The notes under the pieces: model-generated
Seen by the model: the letters and a program-made list of their open reading frames with translations, nothing else
Databases searched by the model: none
Told to the model about the DNA's origin: nothing
Part shown: in pieces, positions 53,873 to 63,253 of the stretch
How positions within the stretch are numbered: position 1 is the first letter of the stretch
Layout: every line of letters starts with the position of its first letter
Program-made: the position numbers and the translations under genes
From: Aurantiacibacter aquimixticola
GTDB taxonomy: Bacteria; Pseudomonadota; Alphaproteobacteria; Sphingomonadales; Sphingomonadaceae
Length of the DNA stretch: 64,000 nt
Reading direction: 5' to 3'
Assembly (NCBI RefSeq): GCF_003605475.1
Contig: NZ_RAHX01000001.1
Span: forward strand, 1,736,001-1,800,000

Positions 53873-56394
53873 GTGACGATGTTCACCAGCCTGTCGGGCA
53901 CCACGACCACCTTGCGGATATCGGCCCCGTCGATCGAGCGCTGGACCTTCTCGCTGGCGAGGGCGAGCGCCTCCAGAACTTCTTTCGCCGCGCCTTTGGG
54001 AGCGGTGAGCGTATCGCGCAGCTTGCCCTTGTGCTGAACGGCGATGGTGACTTCGTCCTCCACCAGCAGCGCGGCGTCGACTTCCGGCCAGGCGGCTTGG
54101 GCGATCAGCCCGCTTTCGCCGAGGCGATGCCAGCCTTCCTCGGCGAGATGGGGCATCATGGGCGAGGCCATCAGCAGCAGCGATCGGATCGCGTGGTTGC
54201 GGCTCGCCGAAGGCGCGGCCTTCTCTGCGGCGCTGGTGAGTTCGTAGAGGCGGGCGACCGCCTTGTTGAAGGCAAGCGCCTCGATGTCCTCGGCCACGGC
54301 GGCGATGGTCTGGTGGGTCTTGCGGGCGAGCGGCCTGTCCTCGCCCTGAGCGCCATCGTCATGCTGGCCGAGCAGGCGCCAGAGGCGTTGGACATAGCGC
54401 CCGCAACCTTCGATCCCGCTTTCGGACCAGGGCAAGTCGCGCTCGGGCGGGGAGTCCGACAGCATGAACCAGCGCACAGCGTCGGCGCCGTAATCGCGGA
54501 TGATGTCCTCGGGATCGACGACGTTCTTCTTCGATTTCGACATCTTCACGACGCGGCCGATCTCGACCTCGCCGCCATCCGCCGTCAGCAGCGCCCGCTC
54601 CGCTTCGCGGCTCACTTCACTCGGCGCGAAATAGACCGTCCGCTCGCCTTCGCGGCGCGAATAGGTCTCGTGCGTCACCATGCCTTGCGTGAACAGGCTG
54701 GCGAAGGGCTCCTTAACCTCCAGCTTGCCGATGCGGGCGAGGGCGCGGGTCCAGAAGCGAGCGTAGAGCAGGTGCAGGATCGCATGCTCGATCCCGCCGA
54801 TATACTGGTCCACCGGCAGCCATTTGGCGACTTCCTCCGCGTCGAAAGGCCGGTCCGCCGGCTGGCTGGCGAAGCGCAGGAAATACCAGCTGGAATTGAC
54901 GAAGGTGTCGAGCGTGTCGGTTTCGCGAACCGCTGCGCCACCGCATTTCGGACAGTCGGCGTCCTTCCAGCTTTCGTGCCGCAGCAGCGGATTGCCCGGC
55001 TGGCTGAAATCGACATCCTCGGGCAGTTTTACGGGCAGCTGGTCTTTGGGCACGGGAACAACGCCGCAGGCATCGCAATGGATGAAAGGAATGGGCGTAC
55101 CCCAATAACGCTGGCGCGAAACGCCCCAGTCGCGCAGCCGCCAGACTGTCGTGCCCTTGCCCCAGTCGCCGCTTTCGGCGCGCGCGATCACTTCGCGCTT
55201 GGCGTTCTCTACGTCCATGCCGGTGAGGAAATCGGAATTGACGATCACGCCGTCGCCTGCTTCCGCCTCACCTTCGAAAGGCTTGCCCGCTCCATCGACC
55301 GACGCAGCGACGACGCGCGGGATCGGCAAGCCGTATTTCACGGCGAATTCGAAATCGCGCTGGTCGTGGCCGGGCACCGCCATGATCGCGCCGGTGCCGT
55401 AATCCATCAGCACGAAATTCGCGATGTAGAGCGGCAGGTCCGCACCTGTGAAAGGGTGCTTCGCGGTGATGCCGGTGTCGAAGCCGAGCTTTTCGGCTGT
55501 CTCGAGCTCCGCAGCGGTCGTCCCGCCTTTCTTGCACAACGCGATGAAGTCGCGCGCTTCGGCGCTGTCGAGCGCCTGCGCCACCGGATGATCCGCCGCC
55601 ACGGCAACGAAGCTCGCACCGAAGATCGTGTCGGGCCGGGTGGTGTAGACGGGCAGAGCCTCACCATTCGAGAGGTCGAAGGAAAACTCCAGTCCCGTGG
55701 ATTTGCCGATCCAGTTTTCCTGCATCAGCCGCACCTTTTGCGGCCAGTCCTCCAAGCCCTGCACGCCGTCGAGCAGCTCGTTGGCAAAATCGGTGATCTT
55801 GAGGAACCACTGGTTGAGCTTGCGCTTCTCGACCTCCGCGCCGCTGCGCCAGCCCTTGCCGTCAATCACCTGCTCGTTGGCGAGCACGGTCATGTCGACC
55901 GGATCCCAATTGACCTCGCTTTCCTTGCGATAGACGAGGCCTGCCTCGAACAGGTCGATAAACAGCGCCTGTTCGTGGCCGTAATATTCAGGATCGCATG
56001 TCGCGAATTCGCGGGACCAGTCGAGTGCGAAGCCAAGCTGTTTCAGCTGCCCCTTCATCGTCGCGATGTTGTCGTAGGTCCAGCCGGCGGGATGGACGCC
56101 CTTTTCCATCGCCGCGTTTTCGGCGGGCATACCGAAGGCGTCCCAGCCCATCGGATGCAGCACCTCGTCACCGCGCATCTTGCGATAGCGGGCGAGGACG
56201 TCGCCCATCGTGTAATTGCGGACATGGCCGATATGGATGCGCCCGCTGGGATAGGGGAACATCTCCAGCACGTAGCTTTTCGGCTTGCTGCTGGCGCTGT
56301 CCGCCTCGAAACAGCGCGCGTCGTCCCACGCGCGCTGCCAGCGCGCATCGGCAGTGCCAGGATCGAACCTGGTTTCGAATCCGTCCAAACTCAT
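53869..56394 (-). CDS. leuS: Leucyl-tRNA synthetase
   Basis: An 841-residue class I aminoacyl-tRNA synthetase charging tRNA-Leu. The HIGH motif is at residues 54-57 ([11 protein letters not shown]) and KMSKS near residue 617 ([14 protein letters not shown]). The CP1 editing domain (about 220-400) and the zinc-type cysteines ([15 protein letters not shown]) are present. Length and layout are normal. It is transcribed with lptE and holA downstream. Confidence 0.98.
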   Translation of the reverse strand: MSLDGFETRFDPGTADARWQRAWDDARCFEADSASSKPKSYVLEMFPYPSGRIHIGHVRNYTMGDVLARYRKMRGDEVLHPMGWDAFGMPAENAAMEKGVHPAGWTYDNIATMKGQLKQLGFALDWSREFATCDPEYYGHEQALFIDLFEAGLVYRKESEVNWDPVDMTVLANEQVIDGKGWRSGAEVEKRKLNQWFLKITDFANELLDGVQGLEDWPQKVRLMQENWIGKSTGLEFSFDLSNGEALPVYTTRPDTIFGASFVAVAADHPVAQALDSAEARDFIALCKKGGTTAAELETAEKLGFDTGITAKHPFTGADLPLYIANFVLMDYGTGAIMAVPGHDQRDFEFAVKYGLPIPRVVAASVDGAGKPFEGEAEAGDGVIVNSDFLTGMDVENAKREVIARAESGDWGKGTTVWRLRDWGVSRQRYWGTPIPFIHCDACGVVPVPKDQLPVKLPEDVDFSQPGNPLLRHESWKDADCPKCGGAAVRETDTLDTFVNSSWYFLRFASQPADRPFDAEEVAKWLPVDQYIGGIEHAILHLLYARFWTRALARIGKLEVKEPFASLFTQGMVTHETYSRREGERTVYFAPSEVSREAERALLTADGGEVEIGRVVKMSKSKKNVVDPEDIIRDYGADAVRWFMLSDSPPERDLPWSESGIEGCGRYVQRLWRLLGQHDDGAQGEDRPLARKTHQTIAAVAEDIEALAFNKAVARLYELTSAAEKAAPSASRNHAIRSLLLMASPMMPHLAEEGWHRLGESGLIAQAAWPEVDAALLVEDEVTIAVQHKGKLRDTLTAPKGAAKEVLEALALASEKVQRSIDGADIRKVVVVPDRLVNIVT

Positions 56395-56413
56395 GCCCCG
56401 CCTCTAGCGAGGT

Positions 56414-56863
56414 TTACAGGACGGTGGAACGGCGCAAATCGCGTGCCTTGGTGAGAATGATGTCTTCCAGCCGCTGGACGGTGGCGGCCTGTACCGGCGC
56501 TTCCACCCAGTTGCCGTTCTGCATGACCTGTCGGCTGGCGGCGACGCGCAGCGCATCGGCGCGCAGCGTCTGGTCGAGGATGGAGACCGATACCTTCACC
56601 CGCTCGTTCGGCGAGGTGGGATTGGCATACCAGTCGGTGATCAGGACGCCGCCATTGCTGTCCGCGGTGGTCAGCGGCATGAAGGAAAGCGTCTCCAGGC
56701 TGGCACGCCAGAGATAGGAATTGACACCGATCGTCGTGGTCTGCGCCGCAGCCATGTCCGCCCGTAGCCGCGCGTCATTGCCGCCGCCGCAAGCCGTGAG
56801 GCCGAGCGCGGCCGCGCCGAGAATGGCGGAGCGGATGAAGATGCGGGAGGTCGAATGGGCCAT
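56414..56863 (-). CDS. DUF3576 family lipoprotein
   Basis: A 149-residue protein with a signal peptide ending LTAC (Cys25), followed by a glycine-rich linker. The mature part includes TTIGVNSYLWRASLETLSFMP and GGVLITDWYANPTSPNERVK, the DUF3576 pattern. It is typically found next to leuS in alphaproteobacteria. Function is unknown, but an outer-membrane lipoprotein role is likely. AGGA lies seven bases before the ATG. Confidence 0.93.
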   Translation of the reverse strand: MAHSTSRIFIRSAILGAAALGLTACGGGNDARLRADMAAAQTTTIGVNSYLWRASLETLSFMPLTTADSNGGVLITDWYANPTSPNERVKVSVSILDQTLRADALRVAASRQVMQNGNWVEAPVQAATVQRLEDIILTKARDLRRSTVL

Positions 56864-57198
56864 TGTCTATCCTGAAAAATGCGCTGCGGAGCGATCGTCG
56901 CCGCTCCTTGTCAGAGCCTCTATACAAGTCGCCAGCCGGGCGGCAAGCCGCGGCCGGTTTCAAGCATCGCACATGCGCCCTGCAGGCGTGAATGGCGGCT
57001 TAATCGGCGGATGCCGGAGCGGGAGCGGCGGCGTTTACGATTTGTAGACTCAAGGCAACACTTCGCCGAAAGCTGATTCAATTCCGCGCATTAAGTGGAA
57101 AACATGGGCACCAAAGCCTACGAAGTGAGTCGACACCATGCGTACCGAGTCGGTTTCGTTCACCGGCGGTGCACGGACAGGGGATTAGAGGCCGAGCC
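56864..57198. other. 335-base intergenic region with a possible leader ORF
   Basis: This stretch separates the divergent DUF3576 and 57199 genes and should hold both promoters. It contains a GC-rich part (about 56930-57030), a short AT-rich segment and a 32-codon frame at 57104-57202 reported separately. I see no RNA gene or insertion element in it. Confidence 0.5.
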
Positions 57199-57202
57199 AT
57201 GA
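57104..57202 (+). CDS. Possible 32-aa leader ORF
   Basis: ATG 57104 opens a frame of 32 residues rich in Arg, His and Gly whose stop TGA overlaps the ATG of the downstream gene (ATGA). GTGGAA precedes its start. The overlap could couple translation of the outer-membrane-type protein to the leader. It may also be chance. Confidence 0.3.
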   Translation: MGTKAYEVSRHHAYRVGFVHRRCTDRGLEAEP

Positions 57203-57993
57203 GCAAGAAGGGCAACATAGCGGTACGCAAGGCGGCGCTCGCAGCGTCCGCTGTGCTGTGCGCCGTTGCCCTGCCAAGCTCCGCCATCGCCATCGGCCTT
57301 CTGGAGAGCGATTCGTCGCAGCTGCGCAACCAGTTCGCATTCACGCCGGCATCCGCCGATCCCGACATTGCAGAACTCGTCGCCGAGACCACCAAGGGCC
57401 AGGCGCGGATGATGCGCTTCACGCCGGCGGCCGCTGCCGTGCCGGGCGCGGAACGTGCCGTGACGGTTGCCGTGCGTGTCGATGCGCAAACCGCACAGGC
57501 ACTGGCGAGCAGCACGAACATCGCCGCCGGTCGCAGCGATGCTTCGTCCTCGACGAGCCTGAATGTGACGCCAACACGCTACAATCTCGGCCTGGCCCGC
57601 GGCTTCGGCAATTTCACGCAGTCTTCCACCAGGCCCGGCGCGCGCAGTGCTGCGCTTTCGCCGACCCGCTCGAGCCCGCAATTGTCGCGCTCGCTGTCGG
57701 ATGCCAATATTCCGGACCTGTCCACCTTCGCCCCGCGCAGCCGCGCTCGCGAGGAGGACAGCCGTTTCGCCGCGCGCGTCGAAATGGATGAGCGCCGCTC
57801 GGTCGCCGCGCGCGACAATCGCGGCGCGGTGAGTGACCAGATGGTGGATGTGCAGGGCAGCTATCGCCTGACCAACAATCTCGATATCACCGCGGGCGTC
57901 CGTTACGAGCAGGATCGCGATATCGTGCCGCTGCCCGAAGTCGATCAGCAGGACAGCCAGGCCGTTTACGTCGGGACGCAGTTCCGCTTCTGA
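57199..57993 (+). CDS. Hypothetical exported protein with C-terminal barrel-like end
   Basis: A 264-residue protein from ATG 57199 (GAGG upstream); a start at 57169 is also open. It has a signal peptide (about 1-22, ending SSAIA), a long Ser/Arg/Ala-rich low-complexity middle and a C-terminal part with alternating strands (NLDITAGVRYEQ) ending in Phe (YVGTQFRF). The terminal aromatic motif resembles an outer-membrane beta-barrel insertion signal. No family is recognised, and a terminator follows. Confidence 0.7.
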   Translation: MSKKGNIAVRKAALAASAVLCAVALPSSAIAIGLLESDSSQLRNQFAFTPASADPDIAELVAETTKGQARMMRFTPAAAAVPGAERAVTVAVRVDAQTAQALASSTNIAAGRSDASSSTSLNVTPTRYNLGLARGFGNFTQSSTRPGARSAALSPTRSSPQLSRSLSDANIPDLSTFAPRSRAREEDSRFAARVEMDERRSVAARDNRGAVSDQMVDVQGSYRLTNNLDITAGVRYEQDRDIVPLPEVDQQDSQAVYVGTQFRF

Positions 57994-58028
57994 TATTCGC
58001 GCCTTTTCGCCCGGCATTCGTATGTGAG

Positions 58029-58054
58029 ACCTCGCTTCTGCGGGGTTTTTCTTT
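58029..58054 (+). terminator. Rho-independent terminator
   Basis: ACCTCGC-TTCT-GCGGGGT forms a seven-base-pair stem (one wobble) followed by TTTTCTTT, 36 bases after the stop at 57993. Confidence 0.85.
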
Positions 58055-58126
58055 GCGTGCCCGGCGAGCGCTCGCTTAAGACAAGACCACAAATCGACTC
58101 AAAGCGATAAAACAGGAGAGAGAATT

Positions 58127-58849
58127 ATGGGCCGAGTAGCAGTCGTCACCGGTGGCACGCGCGGTATCGGACGCGCCGTGTGCGAACATCTGAAGGATGA
58201 CGGCTTCACCGTCGTCGCCAGCTATGCAGGCAATGACGATGCAGCCCGCGCCTTCACGGACGAGACGGGCATTCCGACCTACAAATTCGACGTTGGCGAT
58301 TATGACGCGACGCAGGAAGCCTGCGCCAAGATCGCCGAGGACGTCGGGCCGATCGAAGTCATCGTGAACAATGCCGGCATCACCCGCGACGGCACGCTGA
58401 TGAAAATGAGCTATGACGACTGGAACGACGTCATGCGCACCAATCTCGGCGGCTGTTTCAACATGGCCAAGGCCGCGTTCGAAGGCATGAAAGAGCGCAA
58501 ATGGGGCCGGATCGTGAATATCGGTTCGATCAACGGACAGGCGGGGCAGTACGGCCAGGTCAATTATGCCGCCGCCAAGTCGGGCATTCACGGCTTTACC
58601 AAGGCGCTGGCGCAGGAAGGCGCGCGCTACGGCATCACGGTCAACGCGATTGCGCCCGGCTATATCGATACCGACATGGTCGCCGCCGTGCCGGAAAACG
58701 TGCTCGAAAAGATCGTCGCCAAGATCCCGGTCGGCCGCCTCGGCCAGGCAAGCGAGATCGCCCGCGGGGTGAGCTTCCTCGCCAGCGAAGACGGGGCTTT
58801 TGTCACCGGATCGACCATGTCGATCAATGGCGGGCAGCACATGTATTGA
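58127..58849 (+). CDS. phbB: Acetoacetyl-CoA reductase
   Basis: A 240-residue short-chain dehydrogenase that reduces acetoacetyl-CoA to 3-hydroxybutyryl-CoA with NADPH, the step before PHA polymerisation. AGGAGAG lies upstream of the ATG. It has VTGGTRGIGRAVCEHLK, NNAGITRDGTLMKM, catalytic Ser in GSINGQAGQYG and the YAAAKSG Tyr/Lys. The neighbouring phaZ at the other end of the window fits a PHA cycle. FabG is a close alternative, but the GQYGQVNYAAAK signature favours PhaB. Confidence 0.9.
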   Translation: MGRVAVVTGGTRGIGRAVCEHLKDDGFTVVASYAGNDDAARAFTDETGIPTYKFDVGDYDATQEACAKIAEDVGPIEVIVNNAGITRDGTLMKMSYDDWNDVMRTNLGGCFNMAKAAFEGMKERKWGRIVNIGSINGQAGQYGQVNYAAAKSGIHGFTKALAQEGARYGITVNAIAPGYIDTDMVAAVPENVLEKIVAKIPVGRLGQASEIARGVSFLASEDGAFVTGSTMSINGGQHMY

Positions 58850-58924
58850 TGTTTCGGCGAAACGTGCTTGCATCGATGTAAGTAGCGCGCTAACTGACAC
58901 TCGTGTAATTACGAGGTCAGACCG

Positions 58925-59758
58925 GTGGAAGCGAAGCAGATCGAACGCAATGTCATCGCCCGGGTGCGAGCATTGGAAGTGCGCATTGCCTGGCCGACGA
59001 TTGCGCTGGCCGCAGCAGTCTTTGTCGGCTGGAGCCTGACGGTCCTCGCCGCTGCGATGGGCTGGCTGCCGCTCTGGCTGGCGCTGCCCGTCAACGCCGT
59101 CTTCGCCTATCTCGCCTACACGCCCGCGCATGACAGCACGCACGGCTCGGTGGCGCGCGGCGCGCATGAATGGCTGAACTACGTCGTCGGGCTGAGCGCG
59201 GTTTTTCCGCTTCTGCACAATATCTCGCTGCATCGCCTTACGCATCTTTCGCATCACCGCCACCTCAACGATCCGGAAATGGATGCCGATCACTGGGTCG
59301 CGGCCGAACGCTGGTGGAGCGTGCTTGCGCGCTGCATGACGGTGGTGTTCTCGCATTATCGCCTCGGCTGGCGACTGGCCGATTGGCGCACACGGGCGAT
59401 CGCAGTGCTGGAAAACGCGGCGAGCCTGGCCGTGCCGCTTTTGGTCGCGCTATTCGCGGGATGGGAGACCGCGCTTCTGGCAGTCATCGTGCCCGCGATT
59501 ATCGGCCAGACGGCGCTCGCCTTTCTGTTCGATTACATCGTTCATGCACCCTACGATGGCAAAGGCCGCTTCGGCGCGACGCGCGCTTTCTTATTGCCGC
59601 ACCGCTGGCGGCGCATCGGATCGGCGCTCTGGATGCAACAGAACTACCATCTCGCGCATCACCTCTATCCATGGATCCCGTTCTACCGCTATCGGCATGT
59701 GCTCGAAGCGGCGGAACCTCTTGTCGAAGCGCGAGGCGGCGTTATCGTTCGCTTGTGA
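58925..59758 (+). CDS. Fatty acid desaturase/beta-carotene hydroxylase-like membrane di-iron enzyme
   Basis: A 277-residue protein from GTG 58925, preceded by GAGG. The three histidine boxes are HDSTH, HRLTHLSHHRH and YHLAHHLYPW, which bind the di-iron centre, with hydrophobic helices between them (about 20-55, 155-200). Members desaturate fatty acids or hydroxylate carotenoids. Carotenoid hydroxylation is plausible in a yellow- or orange-pigmented erythrobacter, but the substrate is not decidable here. It overlaps the RHH gene start. Confidence 0.85.
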   Translation: MEAKQIERNVIARVRALEVRIAWPTIALAAAVFVGWSLTVLAAAMGWLPLWLALPVNAVFAYLAYTPAHDSTHGSVARGAHEWLNYVVGLSAVFPLLHNISLHRLTHLSHHRHLNDPEMDADHWVAAERWWSVLARCMTVVFSHYRLGWRLADWRTRAIAVLENAASLAVPLLVALFAGWETALLAVIVPAIIGQTALAFLFDYIVHAPYDGKGRFGATRAFLLPHRWRRIGSALWMQQNYHLAHHLYPWIPFYRYRHVLEAAEPLVEARGGVIVRL

Positions 59759-60003
59759 GCGACGATATCTATCATCCGCCGATCAAACGCTCTGTCGAGA
59801 TCGCCGGGCACAAGACTTCGATCAGCCTCGAACCGCTATTCTGGGATATGCTGCGCCATGAGGCGGACAGGCGCGGGCTGCCGCTCAATGCTCTGGTCGC
59901 GCAGATCGACGCCGAACGGCTGGAGGCCGAGCAGCCGCCCGGCCTTGCAACGTCAGTCAGACTGTGGCTGGCCGCAAGGGCACAGTCCGCCGGCGATCAG
60001 TAA
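59755..60003 (+). CDS. Ribbon-helix-helix domain protein (RHH_4 family)
   Basis: An 82-residue protein from GTG 59755, overlapping the desaturase stop (GTGA). RSVEIAGHKTSISLEPLFWD carries the N-terminal strand and first helix typical of RHH_4, and RGLPLNALVAQIDAERL gives the second. It could bind DNA as a dimer. The last seven bases overlap the convergent 80-aa gene. Confidence 0.85.
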   Translation: MSDDIYHPPIKRSVEIAGHKTSISLEPLFWDMLRHEADRRGLPLNALVAQIDAERLEAEQPPGLATSVRLWLAARAQSAGDQ

Positions 60004-60239
60004 TTGGCAGGCGGATCGCTGGCCGGGGTCGCCTGATCGCTCTCCTCGTCGATCTGGTCCCACGTGTCCTTGTTCGGCTTGTCCTTCATCGCGCCCGGAC
60101 CGGCATTGCGAACTTGCGCGAAGTTCTCCCCGCCCGCTTCACCTTCGGCGAAAGCTTCGTTCTGTTCGCGGCGGCGCTTGTCGAAATAGCGATATCCGGC
60201 ATAGCCGAGACCGCCGAGTGCTGCGAGTTTGATAAGCAT
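59997..60239 (-). CDS. Small single-pass membrane protein, hypothetical
   Basis: An 80-residue protein from ATG 60239, with AGGAG eight bases upstream; the frame is open to 60269. The N-terminus (MLIKLAALGGLGYAGYRYF) forms a membrane helix, followed by an Arg/Glu-rich region and an acidic, Pro-rich tail. The pattern is seen in other sphingomonad genomes, and no function is known. Confidence 0.75.
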   Translation of the reverse strand: MLIKLAALGGLGYAGYRYFDKRRREQNEAFAEGEAGGENFAQVRNAGPGAMKDKPNKDTWDQIDEESDQATPASDPPANY

Positions 60240-60297
60240 TTTTGAAACTCCTGTTCCTTTCCATGCCAACGGCGCAGATTGCGGAAAGGTCCGCCGG

Positions 60298-61485
60298 TCA
60301 GTCCATCATTGCTTGGACCGCGCGTAGCTCGTAATTGCCAGCAGGCAGCAGCAGATCGACCGTTTCGCCAGGGAAAATCAGCACCCTGTCCATCGGCACG
60401 GCTGCTTCCGGCTCTCCCGACAAGCGCGCTTCGACGACGTGGGCGCCCTGTGTGGGAATGAGTGGGGCGGGGACGGAAACGCGAAGATCGCCAGCCTCCG
60501 CTCGCCAAGTAGGGCGCTGCCCTTCGAAACGCGTTACGGGGTGCGCGATGACGAAGTCGAACGCGCCCTCCGGCGCGTCCGGCCCATTGCCTGCGAGCCT
60601 GATGGGACCGGACTCTTCTCGGCACTGATATTGCGAAATGGTCAGTGGATCGATGCCGGTCAGATCGCGCAAGCGCGCCGCCATCCAGAGGTCTTCCCGC
60701 CCGTCGGAAAAACCGATCGGCGTCTCTCTCGCGTGGCTGTAGCCGACATGCACGAGCATGCGTGCATCCGGGCCTGCTTCGGCAAGGGCGTCGGCCAGCG
60801 CTTGCGCCTGAAACGCCTCGCGCCAGGCAATTTGCTGCGCGACGGGCGCGGACCGGTCCCGCTGCACATTATCTTCGTAAGGTACCGGAATATACCCCAA
60901 CCGCTTTACCGTTCTGAGCAGGCGGCCAAAGGCAGGTTCCGAACTGTAGTGTCCATCGACGTCGCGCGGATAGGGCAAGCCGACGCTTTCAAGCACTGGA
61001 GGCACGCCATCGGTTGGGTTCGAGAATGTTTCCGCGGCGAAATGCGTGAAGCCGAGCGGTTCGAGGCGTGCGGCAAGTTCTGCAGTAAAGTTGCGATGGC
61101 GCGAAACGACATGACTTTCGTTCACGATGACGATCCGCGCGTTTTCCGCAGCGTCGACAATGGCATCGAGCACCGCCTGCTCACCGGAGACATTCGACGG
61201 GTGTGGTGCGCAGGAAGCGGGACGGTATTCGTCGCTGGTTGCCGCGGTCAGATCTTCCCGCCCCAGCCCTGCATAGAGCTGCTCGAAAATGCTTGTCCGA
61301 TAAGCGGCATCGCGATCTGGAATGCGCAGGTCGTATCGGATCGGCAAGCTGGTGTCAGCTGCATCCACGATCGGCATCTTCGGCCCGAACGTGACGCGAG
61401 CTGGCTCACTCGTGATGCAAGCCGACAGGGCGATTGCACCCATGGCCACCAGTGCGCCCTTGACCGTTTTTGCAGCGTCTTTCAT
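60298..61485 (-). CDS. Lipoprotein with ChaN/erythromycin-esterase-like (Tiki-type) core, hypothetical
   Basis: A 395-residue protein from ATG 61485; the frame is open to 61686 but that would run into galU. The signal peptide ends in a lipobox (IALSAC). The mature part has RIVIVNESHVVSRHRNFTAE followed by FTHFAAETFSNP, the Glu/His motifs seen in the ChaN and erythromycin esterase superfamily. A possible beta-sandwich C-terminus follows. It is a probable periplasmic or outer-membrane lipoprotein, perhaps a metal-dependent hydrolase; this is inference from motif shape only. Confidence 0.68.
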   Translation of the reverse strand: MKDAAKTVKGALVAMGAIALSACITSEPARVTFGPKMPIVDAADTSLPIRYDLRIPDRDAAYRTSIFEQLYAGLGREDLTAATSDEYRPASCAPHPSNVSGEQAVLDAIVDAAENARIVIVNESHVVSRHRNFTAELAARLEPLGFTHFAAETFSNPTDGVPPVLESVGLPYPRDVDGHYSSEPAFGRLLRTVKRLGYIPVPYEDNVQRDRSAPVAQQIAWREAFQAQALADALAEAGPDARMLVHVGYSHARETPIGFSDGREDLWMAARLRDLTGIDPLTISQYQCREESGPIRLAGNGPDAPEGAFDFVIAHPVTRFEGQRPTWRAEAGDLRVSVPAPLIPTQGAHVVEARLSGEPEAAVPMDRVLIFPGETVDLLLPAGNYELRAVQAMMD

Positions 61486-61495
61486 TGCCCAGAGC

Positions 61496-62371
61496 ATGAC
61501 CACTCGCAAACCCATTCGCAAGGCCGTGTTCCCCGTTGCCGGGCTCGGCACGAGGTTCCTTCCGGCCACCAAGGCTATTCCGAAGGAATTGCTGCCGATC
61601 GTCGACAAGCCGCTGATCCAGTATGCGGTGGACGAGGCGCGCGAGGCGGGGATCGAACAGATGATCTTCGTGACGGGCCGCGGCAAGACCGCGATCGTCG
61701 AACACTTCGACGTCGCCTACGAGCTCGAGACCACGATGGGAGAGCGCGGCAAGGATCTGAGCGTGCTCGATTCCAGCCGCTTCACGCCCGGCGACATCAT
61801 TACCGTGCGCCAGCAGGTTCCCATGGGCCTCGGCCATGCCATCTGGTGCGCGCGCGCCATCGTGGGCGACGAACCGTTTGCAATCCTGCTGCCCGACGAG
61901 ATGATGGTGGGCGAGCCGGGCTGCATGGCGCAGATGGTCGACGCCTATAACGATGTCGGCGGGAACCTGATTTCGGTGCTCGAAGTGCCTCGTGAGGACG
62001 TATCGAGCTACGGCGTGATCGACCCCGGCTCCTCATCCGGCGCGCTGACCGAGGTGAAAGGCCTGGTGGAGAAACCGCCGGTGGACGAGGCGCCGTCCAA
62101 CAAGATCATTTCCGGCCGCTACATTCTCCAGCCCGAAGTGATGCGCACGCTTGAAAACCAGGGCAAGGGCGCGGGCGGCGAAATCCAGCTGACCGATGCG
62201 ATGGCACGGATGATCGGCAACCAGCCTTTCCATGCCGTCACTTTCGAAGGCCGACGGTTCGATTGCGGGAGCAAATTGGGATTCGTCGAAGCGACGCTGA
62301 CGCTGGCGCTCGAGCGTGAGGACATGGGCGAAGACGTCCGCGCGATGGCGCGGCGCCTGCTGGAAAGCTGA
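61496..62371 (+). CDS. galU: UTP--glucose-1-phosphate uridylyltransferase
   Basis: A 291-residue enzyme that makes UDP-glucose, the precursor for exopolysaccharide and LPS sugars. I start it at ATG 61496; the frame is open to 61322 across the opposing gene. KAVFPVAGLGTRFLPATKA, IPKELLPIVDKPLIQYAVDE and PFAILLPDEMMVGEPGCM are intact. It supplies the UDP-sugar pathways of the capsule locus, although it is 9 kb away. Confidence 0.95.
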   Translation: MTTRKPIRKAVFPVAGLGTRFLPATKAIPKELLPIVDKPLIQYAVDEAREAGIEQMIFVTGRGKTAIVEHFDVAYELETTMGERGKDLSVLDSSRFTPGDIITVRQQVPMGLGHAIWCARAIVGDEPFAILLPDEMMVGEPGCMAQMVDAYNDVGGNLISVLEVPREDVSSYGVIDPGSSSGALTEVKGLVEKPPVDEAPSNKIISGRYILQPEVMRTLENQGKGAGGEIQLTDAMARMIGNQPFHAVTFEGRRFDCGSKLGFVEATLTLALEREDMGEDVRAMARRLLES

Positions 62372-62380
62372 CACCAAAGA

Positions 62381-62408
62381 AAAAGGCGGACCGTCAGGCC
62401 CGCCTTTT
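62381..62408. terminator. Bidirectional terminator between galU and the M23 peptidase gene
   Basis: AAAAGGCGGACC-GTCA-GGCCCGCCTTTT is a 12-bp hairpin with one mismatch, flanked by A and T runs. It ends both the galU transcript and the convergent M23 gene transcript. Confidence 0.92.
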
Positions 62409-62431
62409 CATTTCCCGTCCAAAGGAAGCAC

Positions 62432-63103
62432 TTATTCTTCGGGTCCGCCGCGTGCGGCGTGCTCGTGATCGTCGGTCTCGAGCTGCGCCGTCATATACGG
62501 AATCGGGTTCACCGGATCACCGCCAACGCGCACTTCGTAGTGCAGGTGCGGGCCGGTAGAACGGCCGGTCGAACCGACATAGCCGATCAGGTCGCCGATG
62601 CGGACCGTATCGCCGGCGCGAACGGTGTAGCTGGACAGATGCGCGTAACGCGTTTCCGTGTCCTCTCCATGCTCGAGCTGCACATAATTGCCGTAACTGC
62701 CGTAATACTGGGCCATTTCGACCACGCCATCTGCGGTCGCATAGACCGGCGTACCGCGGGGCGCGGCAAGATCGACACCGTTATGACGGGCGCGGCGGCG
62801 CAGGACCGGATGGTTCCGCATGCCGTAACCGCTCGTCAGCCGGACATTGTCGACCGGCATGCGCTGCGGCACCATGACGGCGGCGCGCGGCGTCGGCACG
62901 ATGATGCTCGACATGTCGACGCGACCGTTGTCTTCCAAGCCTTCCCAGCTGTCGAAAAGCTGGCTGAATTCGGAGTCTGCACCGCTCTCCGCGACGGTTG
63001 CAATTTCGATAATGCCTTCGGGATTATCGGTTTCATCGGCGGCGGCGGGCGTTGCCATAAGAGCAAGGCCAGCGGCGACCGCAGTGGAAATCTTGACGAG
63101 CAT
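62432..63103 (-). CDS. M23 family peptidoglycan endopeptidase
   Basis: A 223-residue protein from ATG 63103; the frame is open to 63157. A signal peptide (about 1-22) precedes the LytM domain with His107 and Asp111 (HNGVDLAAP) and the HLHYE motif with His188, the zinc ligands. It would be an active enzyme, since all ligands remain, unlike EnvC-type degenerate proteins. It cleaves peptide cross-links in the cell wall. Confidence 0.92.
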   Translation of the reverse strand: MLVKISTAVAAGLALMATPAAADETDNPEGIIEIATVAESGADSEFSQLFDSWEGLEDNGRVDMSSIIVPTPRAAVMVPQRMPVDNVRLTSGYGMRNHPVLRRRARHNGVDLAAPRGTPVYATADGVVEMAQYYGSYGNYVQLEHGEDTETRYAHLSSYTVRAGDTVRIGDLIGYVGSTGRSTGPHLHYEVRVGGDPVNPIPYMTAQLETDDHEHAARGGPEE

Positions 63104-63253
63104 ACGATCCCTTTTGTTTTTCGTTGTCAGGCACTTGCGTGCCCTCGTCAGAGTCATGCGTACGGCTACGCGGCCGCAAAACGCTATTTTTATCTGAGAG
63201 CGCCGGAACCCCCCGCCGTCTCGTTGATTGGGAGGTATGCGGGTAATTCTTAA

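Noticed and set aside
53734-56454. Long open frame on the plus strand, opposite leuS
   Set aside because: It is antisense to a clear leuS and its translation is Arg/Asp/Ala-rich without family motifs, as expected of GC-rich codon bias.
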